Part shown: positions 55,902 to 64,000 of the stretch, piece by piece
How the letters are laid out: each line of letters starts with the position of its first letter
Position numbering within the stretch: the stretch's first letter is position 1
Source: Candidatus Harpocratesius repetitus
GTDB lineage: Archaea; Asgardarchaeota; Lokiarchaeia; Sigyniarchaeales; Promethearchaeaceae
Length of the DNA stretch: 64,000 bases
Reading direction: 5' to 3'
Assembly: GCA_021498095.1 (NCBI GenBank)
Contig: JAIZWK010000001.1
Span: 1,112,448-1,176,447 of the forward strand
Made by a program: the position numbers and the translations under genes
The notes under the pieces: generated by a model
What the model was told of the DNA's origin: nothing
The model's input: the letters and a program-made list of their open reading frames with translations, nothing else
Database searches by the model: none

Positions 55902-56675
55902 TCAAATGCTTAAATTGTATTTCCATGGTATCGAAATTTGGTTTTGTTTTTGCAGAATTTCTAAAACAATTACTATTACTACAATCAAAGTTAAGCAACT
56001 TAGTACTAACCAATCTTTTCTTTTCATTTGCAGTTTTCGATAAAAAGTGGGCTTTTTTAAAACACCAAAACCTCGTGTTTCTAATGCTTCTGCTACATGA
56101 AACGCTCGACGAATGGAACCAATAATAAGAGGAATTAATAAAGGAAAGAAATTGCGCGCCTGTTGGAATAATCCACCTTTATTGAATTGATGTCCTCGAC
56201 TTTTTTGTGCTTCAATTATATTTTCAGTTTCTTGAGCCATAGTGGGAATAAAACGAAAAGCTAAAGAGAGAGTAAAAGCCATATTATACGGTATATGGAT
56301 TTGAATCAAACTCTGAGAGAGATCTTCAGGCATTGTCGTTTGAAAAAACACTGCAAATACCATCATGAAGTTAAAAAAACGCAAAATTAGAATAAAAGCT
56401 AAATTTAAACTCTGCATATAGGAATTGATAATAAAAATTAGTAAATAAATCAGCCATAAAGACTGAATACCCTCAATTAATTTCGTTCCTAAACCAGATA
56501 AAATCATTATACTTATTGCAAACATAGTAACCATTAGTAATGATAACAAATCACCAACAACCATTACGAGAGTTCCATATAGAAGAATGATAAGCCCCTT
56601 TGTTCGCGGATCTAAACTATGGAAAAAGGTAGTTTTCTTCATAAAGTTAAATGTTTGGGTAATTTTCAGCGACAT
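55902..56675 (-). CDS. ecfT: ECF transporter T component
   Basis: 257 aa with about six membrane helices and the EcfT signature helices: EAQKSRGHQFNKGG and VAEALETRGFGVLKKP carry the A-R-G coupling motifs that contact the ATPases. Its start overlaps the double ATPase gene by 10 nt, so it is the energy-coupling module of a vitamin or metal importer. No S component is in this window, so the substrate is unknown, and it could serve several S components. Confidence 0.88.
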   Translation of the reverse strand: MSLKITQTFNFMKKTTFFHSLDPRTKGLIILLYGTLVMVVGDLLSLLMVTMFAISIMILSGLGTKLIEGIQSLWLIYLLIFIINSYMQSLNLAFILILRFFNFMMVFAVFFQTTMPEDLSQSLIQIHIPYNMAFTLSLAFRFIPTMAQETENIIEAQKSRGHQFNKGGLFQQARNFFPLLIPLIIGSIRRAFHVAEALETRGFGVLKKPTFYRKLQMKRKDWLVLSCLTLIVVIVIVLEILQKQNQISIPWKYNLSI

Positions 56676-58615
56676 GATTTGAAAAACCTCTCTAATTGTT
56701 CGATTGACAAAATATTAGATGGAAGTTGGGGAAATTCTTGACGTAATTGAGCATAAAGTGATGAGAAGGCAGGAGGTTTAAGATGACATTTTTTTAAAAG
56801 ATAATGATCTTGAAAAATAAAATTTGGATGATCATCAGCAATAATTTGACCTTGATCGAACACAATTATTCTTGTTGCAATTTGAATGAGAAATTCAAGA
56901 TCATGAGAAATTACAATAATCGTTTTATCTTTTGAGCAAGCGTCAATAATAATATCTTGCAATTTTTGTTTTTCTTTCGCATCTTGACCGATTGTAGGTT
57001 CGTCAAAAATAATGATATCTGGATTTCGACAAAGAATTGAAGCTAAAGCAATTTTCTTTTTTTGACCTCCTGATAAACTAAATGGCGACATATTTTTGAA
57101 TTGGTCGATTTCAAGCAATTTTAAGGTTTCATCAATTCTCTTTTCTCGTTCAGCAGTTGAAAGGGGAAGATTTTTTAAAGAAAATTGAAGTTCGGCTTCT
57201 ACTGTGTTTGAAAAAAGTTGATGATCGGGATTTTGAAAAATTAAACCAATTTTTTGAGTAATTTGGTGTATTTCAAGATACTTTGTATTTTTTCCATCTA
57301 AATAGATATTTCCAGAAAAATTCGATAGAAGATTGGTTATACATCGCACAAAAGTGCTTTTTCCTGCTCCATTTTTACCGACAATTCCTACAATTTCACC
57401 TGTGAAAAATTGGGTGGAATTATTTTGAAGAACAGGTAAATCAATTGAATTTATGTTATTGAAAGATTTTAAAGAATTCTTTTTTTTCTTTTTGTCTTTC
57501 AATTTTTTGATAATATCAGTTAAGAAAAAGCCTTTATCTGATTTTTTTATTGAACCTTCATAAGAGAACGATAAATTTTCAATAGATAAGATCGGTTCAG
57601 TTCTACTAAAAGAGTTTTTCCTTATATTTTGTCCCCGTTCTTCAATTTTTGAAGGTAATTCATTAATTAAAAATTGATTTTGCTTTTCAATCACTTGGTC
57701 ATTTAATAATTTTAATTGATTTTGGCAGTATTTCCTTAAATACTCGAGCTGCTCCGTCTGAGTTATGGGTATTGCTGATATTTTTTGTTGTTCTTCTTTT
57801 TTATTCTCTTTTTCATTATTATCAGTATCTTGATGAGAGTAAAACCAATGTAAAAGTACCGGAATATCTATTCCTAATCGATATAAGACATCTTGTTTAA
57901 GTAGAGTAAAAGTTGGTTCTTTTGATTGGAGTTTGCCTTCATTAATAACGATGATTTCATCCACCGCGTTTAAAACATATTCCAAACGATGCTCCGAAAT
58001 AATAATCGTTTTTCCTTCATCTTGCTGTAACTGAACTAATAAATGCATGATATCTGAAGCTGTGAGAGGATCTAAGCTGGATAAAGGTTCATCGAGTACA
58101 ATTATTTCTGGATTTAATGCTAAAATGGAAGCAATTGCCACTCTTTGCTGTTCTCCTCCACTTAATTCATAAGGAGAACGATTAAGTAAATTCTCAATTT
58201 TAGTTAATTTAATTGCTTTATTAATTTGTGCTGAAATATGTTGTCTTGAATATCCTAAATTTTCAAGAGCAAATGTTAATTCCCTTTCAACAGACATGGA
58301 AAAAAGTTGATTTTCGGGATTTTGAAAAACAGTACCCACGTGTTTAGATAATTGTGCTGGTGAAGAATCTATTGAATCAATACCTTTGATTTTCACATAT
58401 CCAAAAAACCTACCATGATAAAAATGAGGAATAAGACCATTAATAGCACGAATTAATGATGTTTTTCCAGATCCTGTTGGACCGGCTAATAAATAGAATT
58501 TTTTAGGTTCAATGATTATATTTATTTTGTTTAATGCTAATTGTTTGCTTGTTTTATATATAAATGAAAAATCTTGACATTCTATCGGATTTAAAATTGT
58601 TGATGTTGAGATCAT
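56666..58615 (-). CDS. ecfA: Fused double ABC ATPase of ECF transporter
   Basis: 649 aa with two ATPase domains. NBD1 has Walker A GPTGSGKTSLIRA, signature LSGGEQQRVAIAS and Walker B IIVLDEPLSSLD. NBD2 (from about 330) has GKNGAGKSTFVRCI, LSGGQKKKIALAS and IIIFDEPTIGQD. All core motifs are intact. A linker of about 100 residues, Lys/Glu-rich, joins the halves. Fusion of EcfA1 and EcfA2 is common in archaea. It overlaps ecfT downstream and follows the DHH gene by 9 bp. Confidence 0.92.
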   Translation of the reverse strand: MISTSTILNPIECQDFSFIYKTSKQLALNKINIIIEPKKFYLLAGPTGSGKTSLIRAINGLIPHFYHGRFFGYVKIKGIDSIDSSPAQLSKHVGTVFQNPENQLFSMSVERELTFALENLGYSRQHISAQINKAIKLTKIENLLNRSPYELSGGEQQRVAIASILALNPEIIVLDEPLSSLDPLTASDIMHLLVQLQQDEGKTIIISEHRLEYVLNAVDEIIVINEGKLQSKEPTFTLLKQDVLYRLGIDIPVLLHWFYSHQDTDNNEKENKKEEQQKISAIPITQTEQLEYLRKYCQNQLKLLNDQVIEKQNQFLINELPSKIEERGQNIRKNSFSRTEPILSIENLSFSYEGSIKKSDKGFFLTDIIKKLKDKKKKKNSLKSFNNINSIDLPVLQNNSTQFFTGEIVGIVGKNGAGKSTFVRCITNLLSNFSGNIYLDGKNTKYLEIHQITQKIGLIFQNPDHQLFSNTVEAELQFSLKNLPLSTAEREKRIDETLKLLEIDQFKNMSPFSLSGGQKKKIALASILCRNPDIIIFDEPTIGQDAKEKQKLQDIIIDACSKDKTIIVISHDLEFLIQIATRIIVFDQGQIIADDHPNFIFQDHYLLKKCHLKPPAFSSLYAQLRQEFPQLPSNILSIEQLERFFKSCR

Positions 58616-58624
58616 TGAAGTTAC

Positions 58625-59740
58625 CTACAGTAGAAATTCGCGAAGTAGTTTTAAGAGTTTGGATTCAATAATTGGAAAGAAAAAAGCATCGAATTCTTGT
58701 TTGTTTGGTCGTTTTGCTTGCTTATCAAAAAGATTTGAGTTTTGTTTAATTGATTCTAATGTTCCATAAGCACCAGCTGCACCATCATGCCCTCCTCCTG
58801 AACCTTGCCATTGATTTCCAAATTTAGTCATGAATTTTCCAAGGTGAAAATCAAAATTTTGTATGACTTCTTCGCGTACTCTTCCAGAGATTCGGAAAAG
58901 TAACTTTTTTCGCTCAAATGCAACAACAAAAGCAATATCTGCTCCTAAATCTATTAATGCTTTGCATGCAGATGCTTCATAGCTACTAACATGACTAATT
59001 GCAACAATCATCCTATTTACATAATGAAGGTCTGATAGTCGTTTTGCTGCTTTCAATCGAGCTATTTTTTCAGGACGAGCCATTTTATTTGTCAAAGCAA
59101 CATTTATTTCAGAAATCTTTATTTCTCTATCTAATAAAATCTTTGCGTTATCAAGTGTTCGTGCATTAGCATAGCGAAAATGACCTGTATCGGTAATAAT
59201 ACCTGCTAAAAGAAATTTTGCAATATTAATATCTGGTTCATATTGTAAAGTACGGTAAAATTCAATAATAATTTCAGTTGCTGATGAGTAATCGGGGAGA
59301 ATATGCATGTAATCATAACGTATTGATGCATTAAGATCAATATGATGATGATCAATAACCACAATATGATCAATTTCAATGATTTTTTTTGTAGAGTCGA
59401 TAGAATATGGTGCACCTACCATTTCATAATCAGAAGTATCCACCATAATCATAAGTTCTATATGTTGAGGCCACTCCTTTTCAATAATACTTAAAGGAGA
59501 ATCAAAATTGAAATGCTGAAATATATTTGCAGCTGTTTTATTTAGTTCAGGAAGTACGATTTGAATTGGAAAATTAGGACGTTTTTGGGCGATTAAACCT
59601 TTCAAACCTAATGCTGATGCCAATGCATCAGGATCAGCATTGGTATGAGCTGTAATAATTGCTGATGATACTTGCTCTATTAACGAAAAAAGATCTGAGA
59701 GAAAATCTTCATGTCGAAAAAAATCAGCAAAATAGCTCAT
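58625..59740 (-). CDS. DHH/DHHA1 phosphoesterase, 371 aa
   Basis: Related to NrnA/RecJ-type enzymes. The N-terminal DHH domain has TAHTNADPDALASALGLKGL (metal ligand motif), MVDTSDY and DHHHIDLNASI. The C-terminal DHHA1 has QGSGGGHDGAAGAYG (GGGH, substrate binding). These are metal-dependent hydrolases of short oligoribonucleotides or cyclic dinucleotide products. RecJ-like archaeal Gan/HAN proteins are the alternative. Nine bp before ecfA, 39 bp after the prefoldin gene, all one operon. Confidence 0.85.
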   Translation of the reverse strand: MSYFADFFRHEDFLSDLFSLIEQVSSAIITAHTNADPDALASALGLKGLIAQKRPNFPIQIVLPELNKTAANIFQHFNFDSPLSIIEKEWPQHIELMIMVDTSDYEMVGAPYSIDSTKKIIEIDHIVVIDHHHIDLNASIRYDYMHILPDYSSATEIIIEFYRTLQYEPDINIAKFLLAGIITDTGHFRYANARTLDNAKILLDREIKISEINVALTNKMARPEKIARLKAAKRLSDLHYVNRMIVAISHVSSYEASACKALIDLGADIAFVVAFERKKLLFRISGRVREEVIQNFDFHLGKFMTKFGNQWQGSGGGHDGAAGAYGTLESIKQNSNLFDKQAKRPNKQEFDAFFFPIIESKLLKLLREFLL

Positions 59741-59779
59741 ACAATCACCTTCTTCTTAATTGAAAAAAAGTTTTCTTTA

Positions 59780-60148
59780 TTATGTATATCCTTGTGCTTT
59801 GAAAATTTGTTCAATTTTTTTTCGCTTTTCTTCAAATTGTGCTTCAATGCGATTTTTATTATTTTTTAAGGATTTTATTTTTAATTCTAAGTTTTCTTTG
59901 GCATTTCTTGTGGATTCAAGCAGTTCTCCTTTAGATTTTTTGATAAAAAGCCCACCTACAGCTTTATAAATAATTGCATCTTCATTTGCTTTTTCCAATT
60001 CATTCAAGGCTTGTTCCATGTCTTTGGCTTGAAGTTCCATCGATGTGAGTTGTTGGGTGAATAACTCTAATTGTTTTTGAATTTTCTGAAAACGGAGGAT
60101 CTCTTGTTGATCTTGGGGAGAGAATTTCATATTTGAGGGGTTTTCCAT
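59780..60148 (-). CDS. pfdB: Prefoldin beta subunit
   Basis: 122 aa with the prefoldin beta pattern: a long N-terminal helix (EILRFQKIQKQLELFTQQLT), two hairpin strands around DAIIYKAVGGLFIKKSKGEL, and a C-terminal coil. Together with the alpha subunit (not in the window) it forms the hexameric jellyfish chaperone that hands unfolded protein to the thermosome. It leads the operon with the DHH phosphoesterase and ECF genes. Confidence 0.9.
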   Translation of the reverse strand: MENPSNMKFSPQDQQEILRFQKIQKQLELFTQQLTSMELQAKDMEQALNELEKANEDAIIYKAVGGLFIKKSKGELLESTRNAKENLELKIKSLKNNKNRIEAQFEEKRKKIEQIFKAQGYT

Positions 60149-60538
60149 AAGCTACATTAATCATATCCTCAATTTCAAATTTGTGGTTTTAAAAAATTTC
60201 TTAAATAAATTGAGAATTTATTCAATTTCAATTAAAAATAGGAATTTTTAACCTTTAGATCTAAAAAAAATTCCTATCGCAAATAAAATGCTTAGTTTTA
60301 ATTTTATCAGAATAATTCAACTTCAAATTAACTTTGAAGAGAGTAAAATAGAAGAAATAGATGATTTTTAAAGATAAAGGATCAATTAAGAGAAAGCCTA
60401 TTTTTTAAATTATTCCTAAATTATCTTTCAAAGAATTGTCTTTGGCAAATTTATTGAAATTTAGGAATAAAACGTAGATTTTTTTAATCATCTATTTCAA
60501 GTCAGTTCGCAAACCGATGTTTTGGAAATGTTTAAATC

Positions 60539-61396
60539 GTGTCGATCATGTGTTATCCTATGGTAGGACGCCCTAAAAAGGAATACCCTCCATTATTCGA
60601 GCCATTATGCATTAATTTCGAAGATGGAAGGGAAGAAATTCTAGAAATAATACCTGTTTTGTGCCCAGAATGTCGCTCTGCTGTCGTCGGAGTATATGGC
60701 ACTCATAAACGGAAAGGAAGAAGGGTTCAATATTATCAGTGTAAAAATCCTGCATGTTCATTCAATAAAACTCACAATACTGCCCGACAATTTGCCTTGA
60801 CTACATCTGGAGGTGTCAGAGAAGTGCTTGACGGCATGCTTGGCAAGATGACAAAAGAAATCATGAAAGGAAAAATCAGCCAGAGTGCTATAGCCGAAAA
60901 ATATGGAGTTTCTGATGCTCTTATCTGCTATTTACGTTCTAAGATAGAGAAAACAATTTCAAATCTGCAGGGATTAAAAAATCTGGTTGTGGAATTAACG
61001 AATGATACTGCGGTTGCAGAAGATGAAACTTTCATTCGAATTAACAGTGTACCGTTTTATATTATCATGTTCACGGGCTATACCAGTCATAAAATTCTTA
61101 GAATAAAGGTTTCAAAAACGAGGAACGAAAAAGACATCCGTGAAGTCTTTGAGGAAGCGAATCGAAATACAAAATTGCCGATAAATGTAGTTACTGCCGA
61201 TGCATGGGGTGCTACACAAACAATGAGCAAGAATTTAATGCGTAAAATTACCTTAGTAATTCATAAGCATAAAAAACCCTATGATAAGGCTGTTATTTGG
61301 CATATTGATTATGAAAAAACGAAGCGGATAATCACTAAAATAGGTCTCAAAACCAATTTTTTAAAAAACGGGGCAAGAGAGAGTATTTTTACTTAG
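60539..61396 (+). CDS. Transposase, first ORF
   Basis: N-terminal zinc-binding part (LCPECRSAVVGVYG ... YYQCKNPACSFNK), then a helix-turn-helix (ISQSAIAEKYGVSDALICYL), then the start of a DDE catalytic domain with NDTAVAEDETFIRI and VTADAWGATQ as probable first and second acidic sites. It ends at TAG 61394-61396. A slippery A_AAA_AAC at 61363-61369 would let ribosomes move into the frame of the next ORF. GTG 60539 or ATG 60548 start. Confidence 0.82.
   Translation: MSIMCYPMVGRPKKEYPPLFEPLCINFEDGREEILEIIPVLCPECRSAVVGVYGTHKRKGRRVQYYQCKNPACSFNKTHNTARQFALTTSGGVREVLDGMLGKMTKEIMKGKISQSAIAEKYGVSDALICYLRSKIEKTISNLQGLKNLVVELTNDTAVAEDETFIRINSVPFYIIMFTGYTSHKILRIKVSKTRNEKDIREVFEEANRNTKLPINVVTADAWGATQTMSKNLMRKITLVIHKHKKPYDKAVIWHIDYEKTKRIITKIGLKTNFLKNGARESIFT
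61363..61369 (+). promoter_or_regulatory. Candidate -1 frameshift heptamer A_AAA_AAC
   Basis: In the first-ORF frame the codons read TTA AAA AAC. Slipping back one base gives AAA AAA CGG GGC and an open path with no stop into the second ORF, through a KREYFYLVNEDNLSL junction. Confidence 0.65.
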
Positions 61397-61929
61397 TGAA
61401 TGAAGATAATTTAAGTCTACCAGTACCAAAAAAGCGGGGAAGACCAAAAGGAGTGAAGAACGGGCAAGGAAAACAAAGAAAAAATCTAAAACCAAAAATG
61501 AAGCGAGGAAGGAAAGGCCTCTTTACAGTTTTTGACAGAGGAAAACGGGGATATGCCAAAATTGACCCTTCTCGTAAAACTCTAATATTGGCAAAAGGTG
61601 TGCTTCCTGCAGTTGCAGCTGCTTTTAGGGAAACACAAGACTTATTTTGGAAAAAGTCTATATCAAATAATCTAGCGGAGAATATAAATAGTGTGATTGA
61701 GACTCGTGTTCATTTAACTGGGCCTAAAACAGCTGAGGGTTTAGAACTGCGACTTCGGGCATTTATTATCGCCAGAAATAACCCAGAAATCTTTGAAATT
61801 GCATTTGTCTCGCACAAATTTAGTCCAAAAATTCTCTTTAATGAATGGAATAATTCAGGAATTAAACGACTATTTCAATTAAACGAAAATTGGGGGAAAA
61901 AAAATCAAACCGAGGTGTTAATGAATTGA
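61396..61929 (+). CDS. Transposase, second ORF
   Basis: A basic start (KKRGRPKGVKNGQGKQRKNL) is followed by the end of the catalytic domain: SNNLAENINSVIETRVHLTG holds the probable third acidic residue (Glu). Then come RLRAFIIARNNPEIF and a short C-terminal part. The first residue is a GTG overlapping the TAG of the first ORF, so independent translation is possible, but a -1 fusion is the more natural product. The same C-terminal DNA is found decayed at about 52100-52330. Confidence 0.8.
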   Translation: MNEDNLSLPVPKKRGRPKGVKNGQGKQRKNLKPKMKRGRKGLFTVFDRGKRGYAKIDPSRKTLILAKGVLPAVAAAFRETQDLFWKKSISNNLAENINSVIETRVHLTGPKTAEGLELRLRAFIIARNNPEIFEIAFVSHKFSPKILFNEWNNSGIKRLFQLNENWGKKNQTEVLMN

Positions 61930-62075
61930 TCCTTCGTTATTAAAAATAGCCAAGAAATACTTATAAATCTCATTATCATATATTTTAAAAAGAGTATAAA
62001 TCTATTTTTTTTTTTGGAGATTAATTATTTTTATGTTCTATGTTTAAATTTATGTTTTAACAAGGTGCTTATATT

Positions 62076-63047
62076 ATGAAAAAAAATAAAATTACAATTG
62101 GGATAATTATACTTGCATTTTTCGTTGCATTTTTAACTATCCCTCAAGTGGTTGTTGCAGCAGATGATACCAGCCTTTCAGATGTTATAGATGCTGGTAA
62201 AATTGTTGTTGGTGTTGATGCTGCGTATCCACCATTTGAGCAAAAAACTGGTGATGTAGTTGAAGGATTTGATCCTGAAATAATGGCTTTCATTGTTGAT
62301 GATATGGGAATTGAAGTTGAATGGATGGATGTGGCTTGGGATACTATTTTTACAGGCCTTGCTGCAGGAAATTATGATTGTGTTATGTCTGCAGTTACAA
62401 TTACAACTGAACGGATGGAATCAATGGATTTCACCCGCTGGTATTATTTTAGCACTCAAGCTGTAATGGTTACACTTGATAATCCAAAGAACATCACAAC
62501 TATTGAGGATGTAAATAACGCATCAGTCAAAGTTGGAGTACAAATTGCAACAACAAGCCAATGGTATTTAGAAGATGAAGAATATGCTTCAGAAATGGTC
62601 TCGTTTGCTACGATTACCTTAGCAATTGAAGCACTCAGTTCAGGAACTGTTGATGTTGTTTTAGGTGATTTAGCTACTTTAGTTGCAGGTCAATCTTCGA
62701 ATCCTGGGAATTTTGAAATTGTCGATAAATTTAGTCCTGAGGCTTTTGGAATCGCATGTCAAAAAGGATCAACCGCTTTAGTTAATCGAATAAATGAAGC
62801 TTTAGATAAGTTATTAGGAGATGATCCTTATAATCCAGAATTTTCTGCTTATTATAATACAAGTCATGCTAAATGGATGAATAGTTCAGTGTTTGTTGAT
62901 TTGGATCAATTGAAAATTGCATTAGATGAATTAAATACAGGAAGTTCTGGACCTACCATTAGTGGTGCATCAATTTTCTCAATGGTTGCTGTAATTATAA
63001 TTCCTGTTTATGGGTTAATTCGAAAATATAAGAAAAAACAATTATAA
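62076..63047 (+). CDS. Amino-acid ABC transporter substrate-binding protein, 323 aa
   Basis: Signal peptide (ITIGIIILAFFVAFLTIP), then the SBP_bac_3 fold: IVVGVDAAYPPFEQKTGDVV, GFDPEIMAFI, DCVMSAVTITTERMESMDFT (start of the second lobe), VKVGVQIATTSQWYL, FGIACQKGS. It ends in a C-terminal membrane anchor (SIFSMVAVIIIPVYGLI) and a basic tail, as in archaeal surface-anchored binding proteins. It is followed by the permease, so the importer is for polar or basic amino acids or similar. Confidence 0.9.
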   Translation: MKKNKITIGIIILAFFVAFLTIPQVVVAADDTSLSDVIDAGKIVVGVDAAYPPFEQKTGDVVEGFDPEIMAFIVDDMGIEVEWMDVAWDTIFTGLAAGNYDCVMSAVTITTERMESMDFTRWYYFSTQAVMVTLDNPKNITTIEDVNNASVKVGVQIATTSQWYLEDEEYASEMVSFATITLAIEALSSGTVDVVLGDLATLVAGQSSNPGNFEIVDKFSPEAFGIACQKGSTALVNRINEALDKLLGDDPYNPEFSAYYNTSHAKWMNSSVFVDLDQLKIALDELNTGSSGPTISGASIFSMVAVIIIPVYGLIRKYKKKQL

Positions 63048-63150
63048 TTACCTTGTTTTATGTTAGAATTCCTTTTTTTCTTTTTTCATTATTCTCATCT
63101 ATTCTTTGAACTATGATTCTAAATCAATAACAATGGAGATATGTAATTAA

Positions 63151-64000
63151 ATGGAAAATTCAAATGAAAAAATAGAAATACAAGGCCCTTTATCAACAAA
63201 TCGAAGAAGACGTGCGTTAGGTTTCACAAATATTAGTTTTGGATGGTGGATTTTAAGTATATTCGTTCTTTTGATTATCATTGGATTTATAAGGAAAATA
63301 TTTACCCCTAATGCTAATTATTTTGATGTTTTCATATGGATTATTAATTTATTTTTAATGCCATTTGGGCTTTCATTAGGAACAATCGATTATCGCGCTC
63401 CAATAATTTTACGGGGTTTAGCCGATGGTGCATCTTTGACATTTATAATAAGTATTTTAAGTGTGGTTGTAGGATTTTTCTTAGCTGCTTTACTTGCTAT
63501 TGTTCTTGTCAATAAGAATCATTTATATGGTTTGAAAATATTAGCTCAAATGTATGTAGATTTTTTCCGTTCTACACCTTTATTGGTTCAAATTTTGATA
63601 GTATATTTTGGATTTGCTCAAATATTTGGTAATATAATACGAAATTTAAATATTCCAGGCTTTTCTTATGAAGTTTTTGCTGGAACTTTGGCTTTAGCAC
63701 TTAATACTGCTGCATATCAAGCAGAAATTATACGGAGCGGAATATTAGCAATACCTACAGGTCAAACAGAAGCTGCTAGAGGTTTGGGATTAACATCTTC
63801 ACAAACAATGAGATATGTAATATTACCCCAAGCAATAAGGTTAATTGTTCCTCCTTTAACAAACGAATTGATTAACGTATTGTTAAATAGCTCATTGGTT
63901 TCTGCGATTGGAGTAGTGGAGCTTACAAAGATGTCTCAGACATTACAAGCAAAATATTTTCTTTGGCAAGTATATCTAATTGGTGCGTTATTCTATTTTG
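63151..64000 (+). CDS. Amino-acid ABC transporter permease (3' end beyond window)
   Basis: Starts at ATG 63151 and is open to the right edge. HisM/GlnP-type permease: membrane helices from about residue 28, and YVDFFRSTPLLVQILIVYFG. AAYQAEIIRSGILAIPTGQT and EAARGLGLTSSQTMRYVILP form the EAA motif that contacts the ATPase. It is 103 bp downstream of the binding-protein gene, so the two form one importer. The N-terminal about 25 residues are hydrophilic. The ATPase gene presumably lies to the right. Confidence 0.9.
   Translation, partial: MENSNEKIEIQGPLSTNRRRRALGFTNISFGWWILSIFVLLIIIGFIRKIFTPNANYFDVFIWIINLFLMPFGLSLGTIDYRAPIILRGLADGASLTFIISILSVVVGFFLAALLAIVLVNKNHLYGLKILAQMYVDFFRSTPLLVQILIVYFGFAQIFGNIIRNLNIPGFSYEVFAGTLALALNTAAYQAEIIRSGILAIPTGQTEAARGLGLTSSQTMRYVILPQAIRLIVPPLTNELINVLLNSSLVSAIGVVELTKMSQTLQAKYFLWQVYLIGALFYF

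Larger units (their letters stand above)
60360..61951 (+). mobile_element. Insertion sequence, near intact
   Basis: About 1.6 kb bounded by imperfect inverted repeats. The left end is ATTTTTAAAGATAAAGGATC and the right end, inverted, is ATTTTTAATAACGAAGGATC. The perfect inner core AAGGATCAATT lies at 60377-60387 and 61924-61934. It encodes a two-frame transposase. A decayed relative lies at 51812-52360. I cannot name the IS family. A target duplication was not obvious. Confidence 0.82.

Overview
The window is A+T-rich and archaeal. The markers are an archaeal-type Lsm/Sm protein with a C-terminal domain, prefoldin beta, an Elf1-type elongation factor, AlaX-L, a tRNA-Lys with bulge-helix-bulge introns, and winged-helix/zinc-ribbon regulators. 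Elf1 together with a proline-rich coiled-coil protein, an AN1-rhomboid fusion, an FHA-S2P fusion and an SMC5/6-flavoured SMC suggests an Asgard archaeon (Lokiarchaeia-like). That placement is inference, because no rRNA is present.

Layout. 1-12.6 kb is a mostly chromosomal housekeeping and envelope stretch: asparaginyl-tRNA synthetase (partial), a glycosyltransferase, two membrane left-handed beta-helix proteins in one operon, a polyproline protein, Elf1, a membrane sensor, thioredoxin reductase and a thioredoxin-like protein, and an exported PPC-repeat protein with a membrane partner. 12.8-20.3 kb holds a TPR gene broken by one stop codon, an ABC exporter divergent from an ArsR-like regulator, a degenerate group II intron, and a decayed paralogue of the gene at 12.1 kb. 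20.5-22 kb has two small regulators or unknown proteins.

22.4-33.7 kb is the most interesting block. Eight minus-strand genes in two closely spaced sub-operons encode three unrecognised proteins, an AAA+ ATPase, a 1057-aa SMC ATPase whose head resembles SMC5, and three winged-helix or coiled proteins that could be its kleisin/Kite partners. This is a candidate uncharacterised SMC complex.

34-50 kb carries galactokinase, SmAP3, two solitary DNA methyltransferases, AN1-rhomboid, FHA-S2P, a DUF3782-like repeat protein, AlaX-L, a HAD phosphatase, a tandem TrkA-N membrane protein, a frameshifted NosD-like gene and a PhaC-like hydrolase. 50.5-55.8 kb begins with a two-intron tRNA-Lys and is an island of broken mobile elements (IS66-like, a decayed copy of the 60-kb IS, IS4-like) around a 5'-truncated subtilase. 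55.9-60.1 kb is an operon of prefoldin beta, a DHH phosphoesterase, and the ECF transporter ATPase and T component. 60.4-62 kb is a near-intact insertion sequence whose two ORFs are joined by a classic A_AAA_AAC frameshift heptamer. The window ends in a polar amino-acid ABC importer. A 94-nt intergenic repeat occurs in opposite orientations at 7.8 and 41.3 kb.
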